From NCBI RefSeq assembly GCF_001999945.1, contig NZ_CP019650.1, positions 2,232,001-2,296,000 on the forward strand: 64,000 nt of DNA, written 5' to 3'. Positions 55,426 to 62,356 of this stretch are shown one piece after another. Under the pieces are notes generated by a model. The model searched no databases and had not been told where the DNA came from. It saw nothing but the letters and a program-made list of their open reading frames with translations. This stretch comes from Microbulbifer agarilyticus. GTDB taxonomy: Bacteria; Pseudomonadota; Gammaproteobacteria; Pseudomonadales; Cellvibrionaceae. The translations under genes were made by a program, and so were the position numbers. How positions within the stretch are numbered: the stretch's first letter is position 1; each line of letters starts with the position of its first letter.

Positions 55426-56019
55426 CTACAGTGCATTTGAGGTTGTAGGTCGCTCAGTGACACGTAACAAACGAATAATCAGCGGCAAAAAGATGCACCA
55501 CAAGATTCCCAGTACCGACAACGTCAACCAGAGAGGTGTCGCCAGTGCGACCTCACCACCAATTTTTGCACCAATCAAGTAACTGAGTGGCCCGCCAAAA
55601 AATCCAAACACGGCAGACAGCCACATCCTTCCATGTAAAAAAACAAAGGCGTAGCGGACCGCAAGGGCGAAGTTCAACCACAGGCAGGCCAGCCACAGCG
55701 GCACGATTGTCGGCGACGGGTCAACGCTGAATAGCCCGGTGCGGAACAGTATCGCGTCCATGGCGATACCGGCGGCAGCGATGGCAATGAGCCACAACAG
55801 TGAGCGAGATTTGGATGGTGGGACGCTGTCACAGAGAGCAGTGCTATGAAACAGGAAAAGGTGAACCACAAGGTTCACCAGTGTTAAACCCACCACAAGA
55901 AGTGTTGAGGGATCCAGCACACATAGAAGCCAGATTCCCTCGAAGATCAAACCACTGACCAGCATTTTCCAAAACGGAACTGGCGTACTGTCAGCCTGCT
56001 GAACCAATGGAATGGACAT
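55426..56019 (-). CDS. DUF2878 family membrane protein
   Basis: A 197-residue membrane protein with about six helices (LVSGLIFEGIWLLCVLD, LLVVGLTLVNLVVHLFLF, SLLWLIAIAAAGIAMDAILF and later ones), with the family segment WLNFALAVRYAF and FFGGPLSYLIG. Function is unknown. It shares one base with the CFA-type gene (stop TGA and start ATG overlap in TGATG), so the two are translationally coupled. It belongs to the ChrR-sigma lipid operon. Confidence 0.88.
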   Translation of the reverse strand: MSIPLVQQADSTPVPFWKMLVSGLIFEGIWLLCVLDPSTLLVVGLTLVNLVVHLFLFHSTALCDSVPPSKSRSLLWLIAIAAAGIAMDAILFRTGLFSVDPSPTIVPLWLACLWLNFALAVRYAFVFLHGRMWLSAVFGFFGGPLSYLIGAKIGGEVALATPLWLTLSVLGILWCIFLPLIIRLLRVTERPTTSNAL

Positions 56020-57434
56020 CAGTGTAACGGCGGAAGCTTACGGCAGCGCGGTTTAGCGAAGGTAAACTGCGCAGTGCTGATTACACGCTCCAGGAAGCCG
56101 CCCTCACAATAGCACAGGTAGAAATCCCACATATTGATAAAGCGCTGATCGAACCCCTGCGCACGAATTTCATCAATGTGTTCAAAGAATGCGGTACGCC
56201 AGGACGCCAGAGTCTTGGCGTAATCAAAGGTAATATCGTCGAGACCTACGATCTGCATATCGGTATCTTCGGCGATGTGCTTGGCCACCACCTGATTCGA
56301 TGGCAGACAGCCGCCCGGGAAGATATAGCGCTGAATGAAGTCGACGCTGTTTTTGTAGGCATCAAACCGCTGATCCTGAATGGTGATCGCCTGCATCACC
56401 ATAATGCCGTCGTCCTTGAGCAGCTCGCTGCAGCGACCAAAGAAAGTCGCGTAGTACTCGTGCCCTACCGCCTCAATCATTTCGATGGAGACAATCTTGT
56501 CGAATTGCCCCTCGAGCTCACGGTAGTCTTTGAGCAACAGTGTTACACGATTCTGCAAGCCTTCCCGCTCCACCCAGGCTTTGGCGTGCTCATACTGTTC
56601 GCGGGAGATAGTGGTTGTGGTGACCTGACAACCGTAATGCTTCGCGGCATAAACGGCCATGCCACCCCAGCCGGTACCAATTTCCAGCAAATGGTCCGTC
56701 GGTTTCAGCTGCAGCTTGCGGCAAATCCGAGCCATTTTAAATTCAGAGGCCTCTGCGAGACTGGCGCCTTCGGACGGGAACACTGCACTGGAATACAGCA
56801 TGGTGGGATCGAGGAATAGACCAAAGAAGTCATTACCCAGGTCATAGTGGGCAGAAATGTTCTTCTTGGAACCGTTGATCGAGTTCGCATTTAGCCGATG
56901 CAACACACGCAGCGCCGCTTTTTGCAGGAAGCCCCAACGGGAATCCAGATTTTGCAGCAATTCCTGGTTGGCAACCATGAGACGTATGACCTGCACCAGA
57001 TCCGGAGAGTGCCAATCCCCTTCCATATAGGCTTCGCCGGAGCCGATGGTGCCGTTCATCAACACTTGGGTGTAGGTGGCCGGAGAGCGAACATGCAGGT
57101 GTGCTTCGATATCCGAGAATCCCGGTGTTTGACCGTACTGGAAAATCTTATGTTCACCGTAGACTTCGTGAACATAGAGAGTGCCGATACTGATTGCAGA
57201 GAGTTTCCCCAATACCAGCTTGCGTGCGAGACGCTCAAACCAATTTAGAGCTGTTACTTGCTGACCTGCTCCCGCTTCACCAGCCACTTGAGAATGCGTA
57301 TTGTCGTTGCTGACCAAACTGATATTTGGCTGACCTTGCACAGGCACAGGAGATTCATTCGTCAATGATTGAGCCTCATCCGCAGCTACCGCTGGCTGAA
57401 TGGCTTTTGCGACGTTCTTGTGCATCAAACTCAT
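56019..57434 (-). CDS. Cyclopropane-fatty-acyl-phospholipid synthase-type methyltransferase
   Basis: A 471-residue CFA-family methyltransferase. Motif I is LLEIGTGWGGMAVYAAKHYG; NDFFGLFLDPTMLYSSAVF and VSIEMIEAVGHEYYATFF are strongly conserved CFA blocks. It adds a methylene or methyl group from SAM to unsaturated acyl chains in membrane lipids. The first 70 residues are a polar extension not found in E. coli Cfa. In Rhodobacter a CFA-like methylase is in the RpoE-ChrR regulon, so this gene may act in oxidant-induced lipid change, which is inference. It lies 50 bases after the DUF1365 gene. Confidence 0.9.
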   Translation of the reverse strand: MSLMHKNVAKAIQPAVAADEAQSLTNESPVPVQGQPNISLVSNDNTHSQVAGEAGAGQQVTALNWFERLARKLVLGKLSAISIGTLYVHEVYGEHKIFQYGQTPGFSDIEAHLHVRSPATYTQVLMNGTIGSGEAYMEGDWHSPDLVQVIRLMVANQELLQNLDSRWGFLQKAALRVLHRLNANSINGSKKNISAHYDLGNDFFGLFLDPTMLYSSAVFPSEGASLAEASEFKMARICRKLQLKPTDHLLEIGTGWGGMAVYAAKHYGCQVTTTTISREQYEHAKAWVEREGLQNRVTLLLKDYRELEGQFDKIVSIEMIEAVGHEYYATFFGRCSELLKDDGIMVMQAITIQDQRFDAYKNSVDFIQRYIFPGGCLPSNQVVAKHIAEDTDMQIVGLDDITFDYAKTLASWRTAFFEHIDEIRAQGFDQRFINMWDFYLCYCEGGFLERVISTAQFTFAKPRCRKLPPLH

Positions 57435-57484
57435 GATCGAAAATTCTCCCGGAGGCTTTGATTCTTAATTTGGTGAAGAAAATT

Positions 57485-58222
57485 TCAGGTCTGTGGATGC
57501 GAATACAAAGGCACCCTCTTAATAAACAACTTGAGTGCTTCCCAGTATATGGCGCTAATGACCTTTACGGTAAACAAGGGATACTGGATCAATTTCCGAA
57601 TCAGCGATGACGCGGAAATTTCTTCCCGTTCTAAAGCCATACACGCATCGAATACACACTCTCCGTCTTGGACAGAGCGGATACTCACCGTCAGGTGTCT
57701 GCCGGGCGTGGTGCTCCGCCAGTGGTACGCTTGATTAGAGGGCATAAACGGGGACACATGAAGCGTTTTATCGAATACCGCTTTCTGTACACGCCCTCCG
57801 GATACCGGCAAAACATATCCGTGCCGTTCATTCCACGGCGTATTGTGCACGTCAACCAGCAGCGACTCGACCTGTTCACCAGACCGGTCAAAACAGTAGT
57901 AGATACTGATGGGATTCATGTTGTAGCCGAGGTAACGCCAGTTCGCGAGAAATGCGATGGGGCCTTGCGGGCGCTCCCCCAGCTCTTCTGCAACCCTCGC
58001 CCTGACAGCCTCATCTAGACTCACTTCCGGGTCACCGAAAAAATCTTCTCGGCAGAACCGCGCCGGGGCCAGTTTTGAGCGCGACCACAATCGTGTCTGC
58101 GCAAGTATCTCGGGAAGTTCATCGAGAAACGCAAACATCATAAAGCCTCGGTAACGAAACCGATGCTCTCTCGGCGCATAGCGTCGATGTTGTATCCAAC
58201 CAGAGTAGATACCACTACGCAT
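57485..58222 (-). CDS. DUF1365 family protein
   Basis: A 245-residue protein of the DUF1365 family: IYSGWIQHRRYAPREHRFRY, then NWRYLGYNMNPISIYYCFD and ESLLVDVHNTPWNERHGYVLP. No catalytic residues are defined. In many bacteria it lies between an FAD amine oxidase-like gene and a CFA synthase, exactly as here. It overlaps the FAD gene stop by one base, so they are coupled. A role in acyl-chain modification is suggested by context only. Confidence 0.9.
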   Translation of the reverse strand: MRSGIYSGWIQHRRYAPREHRFRYRGFMMFAFLDELPEILAQTRLWSRSKLAPARFCREDFFGDPEVSLDEAVRARVAEELGERPQGPIAFLANWRYLGYNMNPISIYYCFDRSGEQVESLLVDVHNTPWNERHGYVLPVSGGRVQKAVFDKTLHVSPFMPSNQAYHWRSTTPGRHLTVSIRSVQDGECVFDACMALEREEISASSLIRKLIQYPLFTVKVISAIYWEALKLFIKRVPLYSHPQT

Positions 58223-59514
58223 TAAAAATCGACTCCCAGTGCCTTCGCGACACGGACAGCACTTACAACACCGTCTTCATGGAAACCATTGGCCCAGTAA
58301 GCGCCACAAAACCAAGTACGATTCACACCGTTGATTTCCCCCCAGCGCGCCTGGGCACTGTTTCCATTCACGGAAAACTGTGGGTGTTCATATTCGTACT
58401 CACCAATAATCTTGCTCTGATCAATCAGGTGGGTTGCATTCAGAGTGACACAGTAGGTCTTACTGGTCTCCAAACGCTGCAAAATATTCATGTTGTAGGT
58501 TAACGCGGGCAAGGCAGCATCATCACCCTGCAAACGATAATTCCAGCTCGCCCAAGCGGACTGTCGTTTAGGAAGCAGGCTGGTATCGGTATGCAGCACT
58601 ACCGAATTCTTTTCGTAAGGAATATGCCCCAGTATCTCGCGTTCCGGTGTGGAAGCATCGCCCAGAATGCTAAGCGCCTGGTCCGAGTGGCAGGCGAAAA
58701 TCACCTGATCAAACTCCTGCGTGCGCTTTTCGCCCGCCGCATTTAAGTACTCCAGCTGTACATGCTGGTCAACTCGGGTAACACGCTGTACGGGACTGCT
58801 CAAATGAATGCGATCCTTGAAGGATTCGATCAACGGTGCGATATAGGATTTGGAACCACCGCGAATCACTCGCCACTGCGGCCGGTTAAAAACATTCAGC
58901 AAACCGTGGTTGTAGAAAAACCGCACAAAAAAGTCGACAGAAAAATCCAGCATCCGTGACATACTGGCGGACCAGATGGCGGACCCCATAGGCACCAGAT
59001 ACCGCGATGCAAATTCAGCAGAGTAGCCATTGGTATCCAAATATGTGCCCAGAGTGGTTGCTTCACTGAGTTCGCCGCGCTTCCAGTCTGTGACCGCATC
59101 CCGATTGAAGCGCACGATATCTCGCAGCATCCGCCAATGCCCACCATCCAACAGGTTTCGGCGCTGGGCGAACAGGGAATTCAGGTTGTTACCCGCGTAC
59201 TCAAAGTCTTTAACAAATTCACCAGCTCCATTCGGACCAGTTCCCAAGGCGGATACGCTAAATCCCATATCCGTGGGTTGATTCTCAACACCCAGTTGCG
59301 ACATCAGCTTGATGAAATTCGGATAGGTCCAGTCGTTAAATACGATGAATCCGGTGTCGATGGGAATGGTTTTGTCGCCCTCTTCCACATCGATTGTCGC
59401 CGTATGCCCTCCTAGCCGGGAATCCGCCTCGAACAGGGAAATGTCATGCTTCTGATTGAGCAAATAGGCGGATGTAAGCCCAGAGATACCACTACCAACA
59501 ATTGCAATACGCAT
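58222..59514 (-). CDS. FAD-dependent amine-oxidase-like oxidoreductase
   Basis: A 430-residue flavoprotein. The N-terminal FAD-binding motif reads MRIAIVGSGISGLTSAYLL, followed by LFEADSRLGGHTATID, the amine-oxidase/phytoene-desaturase dinucleotide fold. The C-terminal FCGAYWANGFHEDGVVSAV closes the FAD site. The substrate is unknown; its coupling to DUF1365 and CFA genes points to lipid or carotenoid-type substrates rather than amines. It overlaps the SDR stop by one base and the DUF1365 start by one. Confidence 0.9.
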   Translation of the reverse strand: MRIAIVGSGISGLTSAYLLNQKHDISLFEADSRLGGHTATIDVEEGDKTIPIDTGFIVFNDWTYPNFIKLMSQLGVENQPTDMGFSVSALGTGPNGAGEFVKDFEYAGNNLNSLFAQRRNLLDGGHWRMLRDIVRFNRDAVTDWKRGELSEATTLGTYLDTNGYSAEFASRYLVPMGSAIWSASMSRMLDFSVDFFVRFFYNHGLLNVFNRPQWRVIRGGSKSYIAPLIESFKDRIHLSSPVQRVTRVDQHVQLEYLNAAGEKRTQEFDQVIFACHSDQALSILGDASTPEREILGHIPYEKNSVVLHTDTSLLPKRQSAWASWNYRLQGDDAALPALTYNMNILQRLETSKTYCVTLNATHLIDQSKIIGEYEYEHPQFSVNGNSAQARWGEINGVNRTWFCGAYWANGFHEDGVVSAVRVAKALGVDF

Positions 59515-60302
59515 TACACCTTCCTCAACGTTCGAATTCTTGTCATGCGGGGTGCGATCAGATTGAACCAGACCGGGGATAATGTTCCCAGAAGTCTCAA
59601 CGGCCAGCTCAGCCTTTTCGGGAAGTCGATCACCGAAGCATTACTCTTCAGGCCGATCAAAATACGTTTTGCCGCTTGTTCTGCGGTCATTAAGAACGGC
59701 ATGTCAAAGTCGTTCTCTTGCGTGAGCGGAGTGTCGATAAACCCAGGGCGCACCAGCACGGTGCGCAAACAGACATTAGCGGTATCCGCGCGCAACGCCT
59801 GCATAAAATAATCGACAGCCGCTTTTGATGCACCATAGGCTTCCGCTCTCGGAAACCCTACGACAGAGGAAAGACTGCTTACCGCAACAAATACCGGCTT
59901 ACGGCTATTGCTCAATAACGGCAATGATTCTCTCAGCGTATTTACCACGCCAAAAAAGTTTGCATCAAATACGCGGCGGTAGCTTTTAATGTCCAAGGTT
60001 AACCCATCGTCGTACTCACAGGTACCCGCACAGGCTATTACCATGTCGAGCTGATCGGTGATTTCCCGTAAAGTTGCACCCGCTTCAGCAATCGAATCAT
60101 CTTGCCCCACATCACAGGCAAGTACTCGGATGCGTTTGGGTGCAGCTTTCTGGAGCGTCAATAACGGCTCACGACGGCGTCCGCTGATAATGACATAGTG
60201 GCCCTCTTCTACGAGGAGCCGGACTAATGCGGCACCAATACCCGAGCCAGCGCCTGTCACCCAAATATTAAGTTTTGAACACCACTCTTGGGACTCACTC
60301 AT
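59514..60302 (-). CDS. Short-chain dehydrogenase/reductase
   Basis: A 262-residue SDR. The cofactor motif is VTGAGSGIGAALVRLL, the NAG-like motif is IACAGT, and the catalytic Tyr and Lys are in AEAYGASKAA with the Ser in VSSLSS. The C-terminus (LSWPLRLLGTLSPVWFNLIAPRM) is hydrophobic and may sit on the membrane. The Arg in SGRRREP suggests NADP. Substrate unknown. It overlaps the NTF2-like stop by four bases (ATGA). Confidence 0.92.
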   Translation of the reverse strand: MSESQEWCSKLNIWVTGAGSGIGAALVRLLVEEGHYVIISGRRREPLLTLQKAAPKRIRVLACDVGQDDSIAEAGATLREITDQLDMVIACAGTCEYDDGLTLDIKSYRRVFDANFFGVVNTLRESLPLLSNSRKPVFVAVSSLSSVVGFPRAEAYGASKAAVDYFMQALRADTANVCLRTVLVRPGFIDTPLTQENDFDMPFLMTAEQAAKRILIGLKSNASVIDFPKRLSWPLRLLGTLSPVWFNLIAPRMTRIRTLRKV

Positions 60303-60745
60303 GATGCATTCCCATTCTCTGCGAGCCGCCGCTTAACACCGCGTATAACGCTACCGAGCAGCGGCACATGCTCATACACCATGCCACCGAGATCGTAGAC
60401 ATCCTCATGACTCACGACTCGATCATTGGCTTCATCGATTTCCACCAGACTCGCTCCACGTAGTTGCAGTAACTTTCCGCCACTCAGGCGAGGGTGGCGG
60501 AAATACATAGTCCACCACAATGTACCCCTGCCCTGTTGCTGCACAGCAAAATCGAACTGGAATCGGCACTCCTGCAGATTCTGAGAGACCCCGGCAAAGT
60601 ATTTCTGCATGGCTTCCAGCCCGCGCACCTCGTGTACGGGATCTTTAAACACGACATCTTGCGCATACACACTGGCGATCCCAGCGGGATCAGCAGCCAA
60701 AAAATCTGAGTACAGCGATTTGAGACGCTCAATTGCGGCTGTCAT
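60299..60745 (-). CDS. NTF2/SnoaL-like protein
   Basis: A 148-residue cone-fold protein: RLKSLYSDFLAADPAGIASVYAQDVVFKDPVHEVRG is the standard start of the fold (given here in outline), and the sheet continues in GTLWWTMYFRHPRL. The fold binds hydrophobic ligands or acts as an isomerase or hydrolase; no specific activity can be assigned. It is the first gene of the minus-strand operon, with a promoter-like pair 50 bases upstream. Confidence 0.85.
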   Translation of the reverse strand: MTAAIERLKSLYSDFLAADPAGIASVYAQDVVFKDPVHEVRGLEAMQKYFAGVSQNLQECRFQFDFAVQQQGRGTLWWTMYFRHPRLSGGKLLQLRGASLVEIDEANDRVVSHEDVYDLGGMVYEHVPLLGSVIRGVKRRLAENGNAS

Positions 60746-60794
60746 TTTCGCCTTGCTCCTGTGTCAAATTACGTCATCAACAAGTAACTTCTTC

Positions 60795-60824
60795 TTTTTA
60801 CGCGTGTTTCCACGGTTCGGATTA
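60795..60824 (-). promoter_or_regulatory. Candidate ChrR-sigma promoter for the lipid operon
   Basis: On the minus strand TAATCC (60819-60824) is followed after 18 bases by TAAAAA (60795-60800), then G. The known Rhodobacter RpoE pattern is TGATCC-N18-TAAG-type. It lies about 50 bases upstream of the NTF2-like start. The match is one base off in the -35 element. Confidence 0.55.
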
Positions 60825-60866
60825 CTGCACAACAGTCCATGATTGGCAGGAAATTCTTCTTTTAGG

Positions 60867-60896
60867 TGATCCAGAGCCGGACCGGCAGCGTAGCAA
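60867..60896 (+). promoter_or_regulatory. Candidate autoregulatory promoter of the ECF sigma gene
   Basis: TGATCC (60867-60872), 18 bases, then TAGCAA (60891-60896), 50 bases before the sigma start. The -35 is exact for the RpoE/ChrR class. It shares the GCGTA and AAG bases around the -10 with the divergent promoter above. Confidence 0.6.
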
Positions 60897-60945
60897 GACC
60901 AAGGAAACTGCTATTTCGCAGAATATGGAGTCAGGTTTCGCTATC

Positions 60946-61566
60946 ATGGCCGTGAAATACATCAACCGGGGGAGTGCCGCTACAGTGCAGGCATCTGAGA
61001 AAACCAGGGACGACGAATGGAGCAATTTGCTGGTTCGCGTCGGTCGTGAACGTGACCGAGCCTCGTTTGAGCAGCTGTTCAGCCACTTCGCGCCCCTCAT
61101 TCGAGGCTTTCAGTTCAGCCGCGGAGGTCAGAGCTCGGCTCCTGAGGCCGCCGATGAGCTGATTCAGGAAGTCATGTTCCGTGTGTGGACCAAGGCACCC
61201 ACGTTCAACCCCGACAAGGCGTCTGCCAGTACTTGGGTTTTCACCATCATGCGGAACTGTCGTATCGATGCACTGAGGCGTAACAGCCGTCAGCCGGTAA
61301 CCGACGAGAGCCTAAGTGTGGAAGACATCTGGGACGATAGTCAGGATGAGCAACCCCTGGTGTTCTTGCAGCAATCGCGCAATCAAAGTGCGATCGCGCA
61401 GGGCCTTCATAGCTTGCCCCCGGAACAGAGCCATGTGATCGAAAAGGCCTATGTGGAAGGTAAATCCCACAGCGAAATATCAGAAGAGTTGGGGCTACCC
61501 CTTGGCACCGTGAAGTCGCGTGTGCGGCTGGCCCTGAAAAAACTTCAAAGCACACTTGTCAGGTAA
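60946..61566 (+). CDS. rpoE: ECF sigma factor of the ChrR-controlled (ECF11) type
   Basis: An alternative sigma factor of 206 residues. Region 2 spans FEQLFSHFAPLIRGF to MRNCRIDALRRN (with DELIQEVMFRVWTKA); region 4 is LPPEQSHVIEKAYVEGKSH with GTVKSRVRLALKKLQ. No regions 1 or 3 are present, as in ECF factors. An open frame runs upstream, but the ATG at 60946 (MAVKYINR) fits the family length and leaves the promoter untranslated; an ATG at 60925 is also possible. Its partner chrR follows by six bases. In Rhodobacter the pair responds to singlet oxygen. Confidence 0.88.
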   Translation: MAVKYINRGSAATVQASEKTRDDEWSNLLVRVGRERDRASFEQLFSHFAPLIRGFQFSRGGQSSAPEAADELIQEVMFRVWTKAPTFNPDKASASTWVFTIMRNCRIDALRRNSRQPVTDESLSVEDIWDDSQDEQPLVFLQQSRNQSAIAQGLHSLPPEQSHVIEKAYVEGKSHSEISEELGLPLGTVKSRVRLALKKLQSTLVR

Positions 61567-61572
61567 GGCACC

Positions 61573-62274
61573 ATGATTCATTACCATCCCGACAACAACA
61601 TGCTGCTTGAGTATGCCAGCGGCAGCCTAAGCTGGGCACAGAGCCTGGCGGTTTCGGCGCATATTCATTTTTGCCCGCAGTGCGCAGCGCAAATGAAAAT
61701 GCTCAACAACGTGGGCGGCAACCTGCTCTCAGGATCCGCACCCGTCGCGTCTGTGGAGCGTGAAGATAGCGCGATCTTTGGCGATCTTATGCAGCGCATC
61801 GAAGCGCGCGATAACGAAGAGCATGAGGAGCCGGCGGCACCTGCCAAAGCCGTCAGAGAACGCACTTCTCGGGACCCGGCTTTCTCCGCGGTACCGCCAG
61901 TGGTCAAGAAATTGCTGGCCCAGAACCCAGTTCTCAAGTGGCGCCGCCTCTCCAAAGGCCTGAAGGAAGCCCGTTTGAAAACCGGTCAGAATGAATTGGA
62001 AGTATCGTTTCATCGCATTGCTCCCGGCAGCAAGGTGGCGGAGCATGATCACCGCGGCAAAGAAATCACTCTGGTTCTGTATGGTAGTTTTTCTGATGGC
62101 GAAGGCGTGTATTCCACCGGCGATTTCCTGGTGCGCGAGCCAGGCCAAGTGCACCGCCCGACCGCGACCCAAGATCAGGAGTGCCTGTGTCTGTCGGTTG
62201 TCGAAGCCCCGGTAGCGCTGACCGGACTTCTGGGCAGAATGATGAATCCATTCCTGTCTCTGAAGCCTCAATAA
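61573..62274 (+). CDS. chrR: ChrR-type zinc anti-sigma factor
   Basis: A 233-residue anti-sigma factor. The N-terminal zinc site has His5, His30, Cys34 and Cys37 (HIHFCPQC), as in the ASD of Rhodobacter ChrR. The C-terminal cupin has His158, His160, Glu164 and His194 (EHDHRGKE and VHRPT); the spacing is exactly that of the known ChrR cupin ligands, so the domain should bind zinc. It holds the sigma factor inactive until oxidant damage releases it. Ribosome site TAAGG five bases before ATG. A perfect terminator follows. Confidence 0.94.
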   Translation: MIHYHPDNNMLLEYASGSLSWAQSLAVSAHIHFCPQCAAQMKMLNNVGGNLLSGSAPVASVEREDSAIFGDLMQRIEARDNEEHEEPAAPAKAVRERTSRDPAFSAVPPVVKKLLAQNPVLKWRRLSKGLKEARLKTGQNELEVSFHRIAPGSKVAEHDHRGKEITLVLYGSFSDGEGVYSTGDFLVREPGQVHRPTATQDQECLCLSVVEAPVALTGLLGRMMNPFLSLKPQ

Positions 62275-62301
62275 ACAACAGGCACATCAGGCAGGCTCTA
62301 C

Positions 62302-62339
62302 AACGCAAAACGCCCGGCTTTAGCCGGGCGTTTTGCGTT
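62302..62339. terminator. Long terminator between chrR and the indolepyruvate oxidoreductase
   Basis: An 18-bp perfect stem with a 2-base loop (arms beginning AACGCAAAACGCCCGGCT). T and A stretches flank the GC core on both strands, so it can end both convergent transcripts. Confidence 0.92.
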
Positions 62340-62356
62340 AAGCACACTGAATTGAA

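Noticed and set aside
60733..60945. N-terminal extension of the sigma factor frame
   Set aside because: It would translate through the predicted promoter and gives no sigma-like sequence; the later ATG fits the family length.
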